A stretch of 32,112 nucleotides of DNA, taken from positions 1 through 32,112 of the forward strand of contig JASJEE010000070.1 in NCBI GenBank assembly GCA_030064835.1. Direction: 5' to 3'. How positions within the stretch are numbered: the first letter of the stretch is position 1; every line of letters begins with the position of its first letter. Both the position numbers and the translations under genes were made by a program. The notes below the pieces were generated by a model, which was given only the letters and a program-made list of their open reading frames with translations, had not been told where the DNA came from and did no database searches. This stretch comes from Microcoleaceae cyanobacterium MO_207.B10 (lineage in GTDB: Bacteria > Cyanobacteriota > Cyanobacteriia > Cyanobacteriales > Microcoleaceae). Below are positions 8,985 through 17,334 of the stretch, piece after piece.

Positions 8985-10499
8985 TTAGTCTTTAGCAAGC
9001 ATAGGGAAAGATTCGAGATTCACTTCTTCTTCCTCTTCATCCTTATGGTAGTCAGCAAATGAACCCTCTGGCTCTTTCAAGAAGAAACCACACAGGAATG
9101 CCACAATTATTGACATTACACCGAGAACTTCAAAGAAAATCCGATTCCCAACAGCACCTTCAGGCAATAAACTAAACAAAGTTAGATAAACCACCGCACC
9201 CACGTTACCATAAGCACCAACATTACCAGCAATTTGACCTGTAACCCGACGCTTCACTAAAGGAACTATCGCAAAAGTAGAACCTTCAGCAGCTTGCACA
9301 AAGAACGAACAAAGCATAGTAAGTAAAACAGCAGCAGGTAGCAACCAACCTCCAGTGACACGACCAAATGTGAGATAAGCAATTCCCATCCCTGCAGTCA
9401 ATACTGTCATAGTTAACTTCCGACTACCAAGTTTGTCAGAGATTAAACCACCACCGGGACGAGATGCCAAATTCATAAAAGCATAACTAGCTGCTATCAT
9501 TCCAGCCATTGCTTTATCTAGACCAAAAGTAGTTTCAAAGAAAGCAGGGAGCATAGAAACCACTGCTAACTCAGAACCAAAATTCACAAAATAAGTTAAT
9601 TCTAAAATTGCTACTTGGGAAAACTGATAGCGTTCTGCGCGAGGATAATGCTTCTCACCAGCAATTAACTCTTTATTAGTTGCCCAACAGTTATAAGCTT
9701 GGAAAGCGTATAAACCTAACAGTAGCAGCCAGACAATATAAAGTTGACCTTGGGATAAAAAACCGACTTTACTCAAACGCCAAGCTAACAAACAAAGAAC
9801 TCCTGTTAAAGGAATATTCATCAGCATCAGAAACCAGAAATCTTTCTGAGTAGTAACCTCTAAACCTCTAGCTCGCTTAGGTTTTTTATAGACCTTTCCA
9901 GGAGGAGTATCTTGAACGTTGAAGAAATAAAACGCACCGTAAGCAGCAGCAATAATACCTGTCAGAGCTATCGCTACCCGCCAGTTTAAAACATCACCGG
10001 AGCCAAAAGTTAACCAAGCTGCAATAGTTGGGAGACTAAAAGCAGCAGCAGCAGAACCAAAGTTACCCCAACCGCCATAAATACCTTCTGCCAAACCTAT
10101 TTCTTTTGGGGGGAACCATTCAGCTACCATGCGGATACCGATAACAAAACCAGCACCAACGATACTTAACGCCAAACGACTGATAACTAATTGGCTAAAG
10201 TTTTGAGCCAGAGCAAAACCAATACAGGGAATGGCTGCATACATCAGCAAGAGTGAATAGGTGATTCTTGGTCCGTATTTATCTAACAACATTCCGATGA
10301 TAATACGGGCTGGTACTGTAAGGGCAACGTTACAGATAGCAATAGTTCTGATTTGACTGGTTTCTAAACCGAAGTCTGCTTTTAATGATGTTGCTAATGG
10401 TGCTAAGTTAAACCAAACCACGAAGGAGAGAAAGAAAGCAAACCAAGTTAAATGAAGGATACGGTAACGACCGTGAAAAGACCAAAGTTCTGTTAACAT
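8985..10499 (-). CDS. nrtP: MFS nitrate/nitrite permease
   Basis: High-affinity nitrate/nitrite importer of the NNP family (called nrtP or napA in cyanobacteria), 504 residues with about 12 membrane helices. The NNP signature is visible as GGWGNFGSAAAAF (142-154), preceded by RMVAEWFPPKEIGLAEGIY, and the second-half counterpart lies around ASRPGGGLISDKLGSRK. The long hydrophilic stretch between helices in the middle (about 260-295, containing NKELIAGEKHYPRAERYQ) and the acidic C-terminal tail (KDEEEEE) are typical of cyanobacterial NrtP, as is the start MLTELWSFHGRYRILHLTWF. It replaces the NrtABCD ABC transporter used by many freshwater species, which fits a marine filamentous organism. An NtcA box sits 30 bp before the start codon. 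Identification is firm. Confidence 0.95.
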   Translation of the reverse strand: MLTELWSFHGRYRILHLTWFAFFLSFVVWFNLAPLATSLKADFGLETSQIRTIAICNVALTVPARIIIGMLLDKYGPRITYSLLLMYAAIPCIGFALAQNFSQLVISRLALSIVGAGFVIGIRMVAEWFPPKEIGLAEGIYGGWGNFGSAAAAFSLPTIAAWLTFGSGDVLNWRVAIALTGIIAAAYGAFYFFNVQDTPPGKVYKKPKRARGLEVTTQKDFWFLMLMNIPLTGVLCLLAWRLSKVGFLSQGQLYIVWLLLLGLYAFQAYNCWATNKELIAGEKHYPRAERYQFSQVAILELTYFVNFGSELAVVSMLPAFFETTFGLDKAMAGMIAASYAFMNLASRPGGGLISDKLGSRKLTMTVLTAGMGIAYLTFGRVTGGWLLPAAVLLTMLCSFFVQAAEGSTFAIVPLVKRRVTGQIAGNVGAYGNVGAVVYLTLFSLLPEGAVGNRIFFEVLGVMSIIVAFLCGFFLKEPEGSFADYHKDEEEEEVNLESFPMLAKD

Positions 10500-10529
10500 A
10501 TTTTTTGTAAATTTTCAAGTAATTTTTGG

Positions 10530-10543
10530 GTATAAGAATCTAC
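10530..10543. promoter_or_regulatory. Candidate NtcA box upstream of nrtP
   Basis: An exact GTA-N8-TAC palindrome (GTATAAGAATCTAC). NtcA is the global nitrogen activator of cyanobacteria and binds this motif. It lies only 30 bp before the nrtP start codon, and I find no TAN3T -10 box at the usual 22-nt spacing, so it either acts from an unusual position or as a repressor/chance site. The motif has six fixed bases, so chance matches occur every few kilobases. Confidence 0.45.
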
Positions 10544-10657
10544 TTACGAGGCAATATTAACCTTGCAATAAAAAGAATTGTTGTTAGTAGTAGGACTTAG
10601 ATTGCTTTGCTAACGGAATGCTGCGCAAACTCAATAGTGAACCGACACATATTCAAT

Positions 10658-10784
10658 GGTGCGTTACGACGGATTGCTGAATCAATTTCATAGTCTGAGT
10701 TTAAGCTGTCTAACGGACCCTACAATTTTGCACAAAATTAGCTGTGTCAGTCCAGTAGGGTGTGTTAGCGTAGCGTAACGCACC
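10658..10784. repeat. MITE-like element with 11-bp inverted ends (GGTGCGTTACG)
   Basis: The 127-bp unit begins GGTGCGTTACG (10658-10668) and ends CGTAACGCACC (10774-10784). An inner pair, TAACGGACCCTAC (10711-10723) with GTAGGGTGTGTTA (10755-10767), is nested inside. Its first 66 bp match 17376-17441 at roughly 83% by eye, in the same orientation. It is non-coding and sits between the unknown gene at 10915-11547 and nrtP. Repeats of the TAGGGTGCGTTA type are widespread in cyanobacteria. Confidence 0.65.
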
Positions 10785-10914
10785 TTTGAAAAATTGTGGG
10801 TATGCGCCTCCTCTTGGATAGAGGGTAACGGATAACTGATGTACTGACACTTCGCGTTTGCGGAGAATTCCGGAACAGAAAGTATCACTACTAACTGATA
10901 ACTGAAATTACCTA

Positions 10915-11547
10915 TTATTCAGCAGTCCAATGATTAACTTGAAGTACACCATCGGGAGATAGTACGACTAAAAATTCTGCTGTGGGTTTGTTAGTATCTG
11001 CTTGGTTATTCGTCAATTTTGGTAAAGGAGTTTCTGAGATGTATTCGGAAGCTGCTTTGTTGATATGCTGGTATTTGGTAACATTTCCGGCAGAATTAAC
11101 TGTGACTCGATAGACTAAGTTTTCGGAAAAGGTGGGATATTGTTGCCAATTTTTGTCGATTTGATTATACAGCATCGACGTTAATTTATCAATAACATTT
11201 GAGTCTATAATTTTTGCTGCTGCTTGAGTTTCAGGAACAGCCAAAGTTACTTCAGTTGCTGTGGAAACCGACTGAGGAGTATCAACAACTGGAGAAACTT
11301 CAGCAGTTGATGGCATTACCGTATTAGACTCAGATGTGGATATGTTTGCTACCGTGGGAGTCATATCGGTAGTAGATGTGGCAACATTAGTTTCTGCTTG
11401 TTGTTGAGCATATTTTTCTAAGGAATTTTGCCAACTGTTGAAATAAAAGCTAGTAAATAAGGTTAAACCAACTACAGATATAATTTTTATACCTAATGAT
11501 TTTGCTGTTTCAGAATTATTTGTAGATGTATTGATGGTAGTAGACAT
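10915..11547 (-). CDS. Unknown membrane-anchored protein between nirA and nrtP
   Basis: A 210-residue protein with a clear ribosome site (AGGAG ahead of the ATG). Seen: a short cytoplasmic N-terminus, one membrane helix (about 19-37, IKIISVVGLTLFTSFYF), a Ser/Thr/Val/Pro-rich linker (about 50-110), and a small folded C-terminal domain (about 115-208) with LYNQIDKNWQQYPTFSENL followed by alternating beta-like segments (VYRVTVNSAGNVTKYQ; EFLVVLSPDGVLQVNHW). The layout and the W-containing start of the last domain resemble TonB/TolA C-terminal domains, which is only an impression. It lies in the nitrate operon between nirA and nrtP, so a role in nitrate or nitrite handling is inferred from position. 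I do not recognise a named family. Confidence 0.8.
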   Translation of the reverse strand: MSTTINTSTNNSETAKSLGIKIISVVGLTLFTSFYFNSWQNSLEKYAQQQAETNVATSTTDMTPTVANISTSESNTVMPSTAEVSPVVDTPQSVSTATEVTLAVPETQAAAKIIDSNVIDKLTSMLYNQIDKNWQQYPTFSENLVYRVTVNSAGNVTKYQHINKAASEYISETPLPKLTNNQADTNKPTAEFLVVLSPDGVLQVNHWTAE

Positions 11548-11645
11548 TGTTAAGATACTCCTTATTGTGAAAATGTTGTCTGTTTACAGTTTGGCATTAT
11601 TGCATAATTGCGGGGTGATTTTGTCGCCCGAACAGAAACCATAAT

Positions 11646-11680
11646 CCCCGTGTCTGGTGTGTCTGGTGTGTCCCCGTGTC
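11646..11680 (+). repeat. 35-bp repeat flanking nirA, downstream copy
   Basis: CCCCGTGTCTGGTGTGTC... at 11646-11680 matches 13454-13488 with about five mismatches in 35 bases and in the same orientation. The two copies bracket nirA. Internally the unit repeats GTCTGGTGTG. It is a GC-rich patch in an AT-rich spacer. Confidence 0.65.
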
Positions 11681-11712
11681 AGCCGAAGTCATCCCAGTAT
11701 TGAGCAACGCCA

Positions 11713-13245
11713 CTATTTTGGTTGAGCGCCAAAAGTTTCAATTAACAAATTCCGTAAAATTGGTTTGAGGTCTTCACAAGGAATTCCTTTTTGAACGCAA
11801 CTGCCAAGTTGAGCATCCTTACCAACTTTCCCTCCCATATAGATATCTACTCCTTCTACAGTTTTGCCATCTTTACGAGTCTTAATACCCATCAGACCAA
11901 TATCTGCAACCTGTGGTTGTCCGCAAGAATTAGGGCAACCAGTCCAATGAATGCGTACTGATGTCGGTATTGACAGTTCTGCTTCTAGTTCTTTTACCAA
12001 TGCTAGGGCGCGATTTTTAGTTTCAATCAAAGCCAAGTTACAAAACTGTGCGCCGGTGCAGGAGACTAAAGACCGAGTTAAGGGTTGAGGAGAGATGGAG
12101 AATTTTTCTAGGAGCGGTTCTGCGAGGAATGATTCGACTCTGGAGTTAGGAATATTCGGAATAATAATATTCTGTTCTACGGTTAGCCGAATTTCTCCAT
12201 TGCCATAAACCTCAGCTAGCCGAGCGATGTCAAACATATCTGTAGCATAGAGTCGTCCCACTGGAATATTCATCCCAATGTAGTTTAACCCATATTGTCT
12301 TTGCTTGAAAACCCCGATGTGGTCGCGCTTCTCCCAGATAATTTCGTCTTTGGGAGCTTCTGTTTCTAATTTTTGCCCCATCTGTTGCTCGACTTCGGAG
12401 CGGAATTTATCCATACCCCACTCGTCAATTAACCACATTAGGCGTGATTTCTGACGATTAGCTCGCAGTCCGTTGTCGCGATATACTTCTAGAATAGCTC
12501 TACTTATGGCAACCACTTGGTTAGGTTCTACCCAAGCTTTTAGAGGAATAGCTGCTGCGCAACGTTTGGCAGAGAAAAAGCCACCCACTAAAACGTTAAA
12601 GCCAATTTTATCTTTTTTGTAGGCGGGAACAAAGGCAATATCATTAATTTCTGCGTGGACTGAGTTATCTCTACATCCGGCGATCGCTATATTGAATTTC
12701 CGTGGTAAGTTGGTAAATTCTGGGTTGCCTTTGCCGTTGCCAGTAATCATGTCTTGGACTTCCTTGATTAACTGGCGAGTATCATAAAGTTCGTTTGCGT
12801 CTATTCCTGCAACTGGAGAACCTGTGATGTTACGGACGTTATCCATCCCAGACTGAACGCTGGTTAAACCTACTTGTTCAAATTTATTAAAGATGTCTGG
12901 GATGTCTTCTATTCTAATTCCCCGCAGTTGTAGATTTTGTCTGGTGGTGATATCAGCGCTGCCATCTTCGCCGTAGCGTTGGACTATTTCTGCTAAGACT
13001 CGCATTTGCTTGCTGTTGATGATTCCATTTGGCATCCGCATCCGCAACATGAATTTGCCTGGTGTTACTGGTCGAAAGAATACTCCTAACCATTTGAGTC
13101 TGTGGTCGCGATCGGTTGGGTTCATTGCTTCCCAGCCAATATTGGCAAATGTTTCTATTTCTGTTTTTACTGCTAGACCATCTTTTTCTGCTTTAAGTTT
13201 CTCAAATTTATTAAGTGTTTTTTTGTTTTCTAGGGTGCCAGTCAT
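11713..13245 (-). CDS. nirA: Ferredoxin-nitrite reductase
   Basis: Reduces nitrite to ammonium with six electrons from ferredoxin, using siroheme coupled to a 4Fe-4S cluster. The 510-residue product has the two-fold NIR_SIR layout: the first half carries ITTRQNLQLRGI (about 99-110), and the second half holds the cluster ligands Cys396 and Cys402 (CTGAQFC) and Cys437 and Cys441 (CPNSC). The length matches standard cyanobacterial NirA; the C-terminal ferredoxin-like extension seen in some strains is absent. It is the promoter-proximal gene of the nitrate cluster, followed by the unknown 210-residue protein, nrtP and narB. A canonical NtcA promoter lies about 430 bp upstream. Identification is firm. 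Confidence 0.97.
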   Translation of the reverse strand: MTGTLENKKTLNKFEKLKAEKDGLAVKTEIETFANIGWEAMNPTDRDHRLKWLGVFFRPVTPGKFMLRMRMPNGIINSKQMRVLAEIVQRYGEDGSADITTRQNLQLRGIRIEDIPDIFNKFEQVGLTSVQSGMDNVRNITGSPVAGIDANELYDTRQLIKEVQDMITGNGKGNPEFTNLPRKFNIAIAGCRDNSVHAEINDIAFVPAYKKDKIGFNVLVGGFFSAKRCAAAIPLKAWVEPNQVVAISRAILEVYRDNGLRANRQKSRLMWLIDEWGMDKFRSEVEQQMGQKLETEAPKDEIIWEKRDHIGVFKQRQYGLNYIGMNIPVGRLYATDMFDIARLAEVYGNGEIRLTVEQNIIIPNIPNSRVESFLAEPLLEKFSISPQPLTRSLVSCTGAQFCNLALIETKNRALALVKELEAELSIPTSVRIHWTGCPNSCGQPQVADIGLMGIKTRKDGKTVEGVDIYMGGKVGKDAQLGSCVQKGIPCEDLKPILRNLLIETFGAQPK

Positions 13246-13453
13246 CTATAATTTCCTTGTTTATACATTTCTTTAGTTCGGGCTGGGTGACTAAACCTAA
13301 AAGTTAGGATAGCTAAGGCTTTTAGAGCTTTTTCTCTTCAATTTATCTCCTAGTTATTGGGGCTTATTGGCCTCAAAATACGAAAATTTGCTGCTGAAAT
13401 TCCAGAAAATTTCTTCACATAAAATGGCCGAAACCGTCGCCTGTTCCCCCCAT

Positions 13454-13488
13454 CTCCGCGTCTGGTGCGTCTGGTGCATCCCCGTGTC
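13454..13488 (+). repeat. 35-bp repeat flanking nirA, upstream copy (in the nirA leader)
   Basis: Direct-orientation partner of 11646-11680 (CTCCGCGTCTGGTGCGTC...), inside the long leader between the predicted nirA transcription start and the nirA ATG. Confidence 0.65.
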
Positions 13489-13675
13489 CTACTCCTACCA
13501 ACCAATTTTTTCAGCAGACCCTAGTTATATATATGCTTGGGAGCAAAAGTTGAGTCTATTTTTAGTTAGTTACTTTATTTATTCAGCTAGCTAATAGAAA
13601 AAAAACTATTTTAAGAGATTGTATTTGTTTTGACAGTATTCATTGACTTTCTATTGTTTGGCTTTGTTGTTGACC

Positions 13676-13717
13676 AATATAGAAGAATTAATATAGATTA
13701 TTCGTAGTCTAAGTTAC
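13676..13717 (-). promoter_or_regulatory. NtcA-activated promoter, probably of nirA
   Basis: Read on the minus strand: an exact NtcA box GTAACTTAGACTAC (13704-13717) is followed, after exactly 22 nt, by the -10 hexamer TATATT (13676-13681). GTA-N8-TAC, about 22 nt, TAN3T is the textbook class II NtcA promoter. Transcription would begin near 13669 and reach nirA with a leader of more than 400 nt. Another imperfect box on the minus strand (GTC-N8-TAC, 13621-13634) lies downstream with a poorer -10. Nothing else on this strand lies between the promoter and nirA. Confidence 0.75.
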
Positions 13718-14018
13718 AAAATATTTAATATTATGATTTTTATGTATTTTTTATATGCGTTTATTGCATAAAACTGAGATTTTTGATTTTTCTGCAAAAG
13801 AATCGGTGGATTGACAATAAAATTTGCCCAATAGACCTCTCCGGAAAAGAGAGAGAAGAGAGAAGGGAGAAATAATTGATATTTTCTTTACGATAATTGA
13901 TTTAATTTTTTATTATTGCAGATGTCTAATAGAGGGTATGTTTCATTAACTTAAGCTCTCAAAATTTAACGGAGAAACCTATAGGATTTTCAGTTAATCT
14001 AAAGGCAACTGCTACAAC

Positions 14019-14201
14019 CTAAGACCTCAAAGGTAGAGTCACAATAAATTCTGTTCCCTCTCCTAATTCACTGGTAAAAGTAACTTCGCCACCAGATAAA
14101 TCTAGACATTTTTTGACAATAGATAAACCCAAATCAACACCCTGTATAGTACCAATATTATCACCACGGTAAAATGACTCAAATATCTGACTCCCAAGCG
14201 C
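14019..14201 (-). pseudogene. C-terminal remnant of a sensor histidine kinase
   Basis: The minus strand reads about 60 codons ending at TAG (14019-14021): IFESFYRGDNIGTIQG, then DLGLSIVKKCLDLSGGEV and GEGTEFIVTLPL. These are the F box, G2 box and final strand of a HATPase_c domain, ending where such kinases normally end. The N box, the His-containing dimerisation domain and any sensor domain are missing; a transposase fragment begins some 30 bp away. This is the tail of a kinase lost by rearrangement. The rest of 13718-14018 is AT-rich, with nothing I recognise. Confidence 0.8.
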
Positions 14202-14228
14202 TACTAAAATATTACAACTTAAATAGGA

Positions 14229-14510
14229 TTGCTATGTTCTAAAACTTGCTCTAATTTTCTCTATCAAATGTCAGAAATGCCATTAGATGTTAGGAAGTGG
14301 AATTGTCCGAGTTGTGGAACTCACCATGATCGGGACGAAAATGCCAGCAAGAATATTAGAGCAGAAAGCATGAGAAAAATATCGGTCTTGGGAACCAGGA
14401 CTGCTGCTGAAAGAGGAGAAGTAAGACCAAAAGGTGGGCGTAAGTCTGTCTTGAGGCATTCTCCTGTGAATTCAGAAGTCCCAAATTCAACCAAGCGATG
14501 TTCGGAGTAA
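14229..14510 (+). pseudogene. tnpB: C-terminal remnant of a TnpB (IS200/IS605 or IS607 accessory) protein
   Basis: About 93 codons from the TnpB C-terminus: zinc-ribbon region KTCSNF...WNCPSCGTHHDRDENASKNI, then the usual tail ending RGEVRPKGGRKSVLRHSPV. The first zinc knuckle reads C-S-N-F instead of C-x-x-C, so the ribbon is damaged; the Asp of HDRD is the last RuvC-like catalytic residue. The first RuvC segments and the N-terminus are gone. TnpB is an RNA-guided nuclease in intact elements, with its guide RNA overlapping the 3' end of the gene; nothing here shows activity. The fragment stops at the WD40-kinase gene, whose stop codon (14522-14524) lies 12 bp beyond. Confidence 0.85.
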
Positions 14511-14521
14511 GTTGGGGTAGT

Positions 14522-16705
14522 TCACAAAGATAATTTCCAAATTAAAATTCGACCTTTCTCCCCTCCAGAAACAAGAGTTTGACCATCTGGACTAAACTGC
14601 ACTGGATAATATCCACACAAACTATCCAGCAACTTACCTGTATGCAAATTCCACAATTTAACAGTACCATCTCCACTCGCAGTAGCAAGAATTTTACCAT
14701 TAGGACTAATAGCTACAGAAAATACTCCACGAGAATGACCTTTTAATGTATTTAATAATTCCCCTGTACGAACATTCCATAATTTTACGGTTGTGTCGTT
14801 GCTACCACTAACTATGGTTTGACCATCCGGAGTAAAAGCTACTGAATAAACACCACCATAATGACCTTTTAATGTTCTCAGACTTTGACAACGACCTACT
14901 CGCCAAATTTTAATCAGACCATCAGCGCTGCTACTAGCAAAAATTTGATTGTGAACATTAATACTAATATTATTAGCATTGCTATAAGTAACACAAAAAA
15001 CTTTATCTAAATGTTCGTCCAGTCGATAAAGTAATTCTCCATTCCGTTGATTCCATAGTTTAATTGTGTGGTCTGCACTTGCACTAGCAACTATTTTACC
15101 ATTAGGACTAATAGCAACTGATAAAATAGCCCCATCACGATGACTATAGGGAGAACCGCAATAACTATAAAATCTATCGGCTATAGTTTTTTTTGTGAGA
15201 TTCCAAGCTAGAATAGTTTTATCGTCGCCACCAGTAATAACTCTTTTACCATCTCTACTGACCGCGATTCCATATATTTCGGCTGTGTGACCATAAAATC
15301 TATGCAGCATTTGCCCTGTTTTTAGGTTCCACAATTTAATCACTTTATCATCACTACCACTAATCAAAATATATCCTTGGGGACCGATGGCCATGGCGTT
15401 GACAGGCGTAGTATGAGCTGTCATAATTTGTACAGTTTTCCAAGTTTTAGATAGTTTAATATAGTTTCTAATTCTCGGTTTAACTTGGCAAAGTTGGGAT
15501 TTTTTCTTGTCAAATTCTATGACGTTACTGCCTAGTTCTGAATGATTTTTTAAATAATTCTTTTCTGTTTTATTATCTGATATTTGACGCTCAAATAAAC
15601 TCTGATTATTTATTTTTTTCGACATATTATAGGGAGATTCTACTTGACTTTGTTGAGTTTTCCATGCCTCGATCTGCCCTTGAACAATTATATCAATATG
15701 AGGATATTTATGGTTAGCTTTTTGTTGTTTTAATTGGAGGGTTTCTGGAGCAGAAATTAGTTTAATATTGGGGCTACTATTCTCTGGATAAATCGCTAAA
15801 ATTTCTGTTAGTAATTCTCTGGCTGATTGATATCTTTCTTTGAGTAAATCTTTAACTAATTTATCTAAAATTGCTTCTAAGTTATGACTAATTATAATAT
15901 TTTTTTGGTTCAGATGCGATCGCCAAATTAATTTACCATTAAATGGATCAAAAAGTTGGTTTGGTGCTACTTTTGTTAACAGGTGAATACAAGTCATGCC
16001 TAAACTATAAAGGTCGCTAGCAGGATATGCTTTACCGCCTCTAATTTGTTCTATTGGTGAATATCCTATTGTACCTGTGATTGTACCTGTTTTATCTAGA
16101 TAAATATTGTTTTTCAGTTTGGCTGCACCAAAATCTACTAACACTAATTTAGTTTTTTCCGTTTCTGCTTTTTCTGATGAATTTTTAACTTTAACCCGTA
16201 ATATATTTTCTGGTTTAATATCTCTATGAATTACTTGGTTATGATGAATATAGTCTAACAAAGGCAATAAATCTAATAATATTTCCCAGATTTTTTGTCC
16301 GCTAAATTCTCCTTGCTGTTCTAGTTCCTGGAGGAGATTTTGTCCTTCTATTAATTGTTCTACTAAATATAAATTATGGTCTTGTTGAAAGTAAGCATAT
16401 AGTGTAGGAATTTGAGGATGTTCTCCCAATCTCAACAGTTGTTCTGCCTCTCGCTGAAACATTTCAGTTGCTTTGTGAATAGCAAGTGATGTTTGATTTT
16501 GTGGGAAAAATTGTTTAATTACACAGGGAGTGCTAAACCTGTCTAAATCTACAGCCAAGAAAATTCTGCCAAAGTTACCATTGGCAATAGGTTTAACCGC
16601 TTGATAATGTCCTCGCAATAACAATTTTGAACCACAACATTGGCACAGTTCAACATTGTTAGGATTTTGAGGCTGTTGGCAATGCAAATTCAGGCAATAA
16701 CTCAT
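14522..16705 (-). CDS. Ser/Thr protein kinase with N-terminal zinc ribbon and C-terminal WD40 propeller
   Basis: A 727-residue soluble signalling protein. Residues 1-25 hold a small zinc-ribbon-like motif (Cys4, Cys9, Cys21, Cys24), common on cyanobacterial Hanks-type kinases. Kinase domain about 33-305: Gly loop ANGNFG (41-46), Lys64 in CVIK, Glu87, catalytic HRD at 160-162 (VIHRDIKPEN), DFG at 191-193, and GYSPIEQ in place of APE. A low-complexity linker follows (about 310-425), then seven WD40 repeats (about 429-727) with recurring IKLW / VKLWN ends and GH starts, enough for one beta-propeller. It should phosphorylate protein targets, with the propeller as docking platform. The target is unknown. 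All catalytic residues are intact. It stands alone. Confidence 0.93.
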   Translation of the reverse strand: MSYCLNLHCQQPQNPNNVELCQCCGSKLLLRGHYQAVKPIANGNFGRIFLAVDLDRFSTPCVIKQFFPQNQTSLAIHKATEMFQREAEQLLRLGEHPQIPTLYAYFQQDHNLYLVEQLIEGQNLLQELEQQGEFSGQKIWEILLDLLPLLDYIHHNQVIHRDIKPENILRVKVKNSSEKAETEKTKLVLVDFGAAKLKNNIYLDKTGTITGTIGYSPIEQIRGGKAYPASDLYSLGMTCIHLLTKVAPNQLFDPFNGKLIWRSHLNQKNIIISHNLEAILDKLVKDLLKERYQSARELLTEILAIYPENSSPNIKLISAPETLQLKQQKANHKYPHIDIIVQGQIEAWKTQQSQVESPYNMSKKINNQSLFERQISDNKTEKNYLKNHSELGSNVIEFDKKKSQLCQVKPRIRNYIKLSKTWKTVQIMTAHTTPVNAMAIGPQGYILISGSDDKVIKLWNLKTGQMLHRFYGHTAEIYGIAVSRDGKRVITGGDDKTILAWNLTKKTIADRFYSYCGSPYSHRDGAILSVAISPNGKIVASASADHTIKLWNQRNGELLYRLDEHLDKVFCVTYSNANNISINVHNQIFASSSADGLIKIWRVGRCQSLRTLKGHYGGVYSVAFTPDGQTIVSGSNDTTVKLWNVRTGELLNTLKGHSRGVFSVAISPNGKILATASGDGTVKLWNLHTGKLLDSLCGYYPVQFSPDGQTLVSGGEKGRILIWKLSL

Positions 16706-16981
16706 AAAAACAAGTTAGTAATTTTTGACATTATAGGGATTTATGCTGCCTCCTCCCCAGGCGAACTGTTTTCTCTGAAAATATGCTAGAGAAATCATAG
16801 CATATATGAAAAGTGCTATGACTTCTATGATTTACTAGAAACTCAAGAAATCATCAAAAATTACATAAATTCTTAATGATTATTTTCTAATTAAGTATTG
16901 ACTGTAACCAAAAAATATGTTTAAAAAAACTTAAAAATTAGAATATTTTAATAATAGAAAATAGTCCTTAGTTGGATGAAC

Positions 16982-17008
16982 AATTAATAATTAATAATTA
17001 ATAATTAT
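16982..17008. repeat. Heptamer array AATTAAT x3.9
   Basis: Nearly four perfect 7-bp units. Simple AT composition, but the exact 7-bp period matches the other STRR arrays in the window. Confidence 0.6.
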
Positions 17009-17334
17009 GGTTTAAAGCCGACCCTTTCTAAGCTAAGATGCATTTAAAATGCGTCTTAGCAATTCAGAAGTTTGAAGTACGGGTGGTTTCCTACGGAATG
17101 CTCCCGTACAGAATTGATAAGGGTGATTATTTTAATTAAGCATATAACAAATAACTGCTTTAAATGCACAACAGCTTAGGGTAAAAAAAGATTTTTTTTT
17201 CCTTTGAGCATCAATTCTCTCCCTAAAAGGTAGAGGTAATTGTTAATCGTTAATTGCTGAAACTTGTTATATTTAACTAGCTTCTCAGCACTTGAGCAAT
17301 CCTCTTGCAGAGGAACTGCGTTATCAACTTCTCA

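Noticed and set aside
10688-10888. 66-codon minus-strand frame between the unknown gene and nrtP
   Set aside because: It is mostly the inverted-repeat element at 10658-10784; coding potential is not visible.
13367-13594. 75-codon plus-strand frame in the nirA leader
   Set aside because: Runs antisense through the GC-rich repeat and AT-rich leader, with no ribosome site and no recognisable protein feature.
13621-13634. Second NtcA-like box (GTC-N8-TAC on the minus strand) before nirA
   Set aside because: One of the six fixed bases is wrong and the hexamer at the right distance (TATTAG) is poor; the upstream box is far better.
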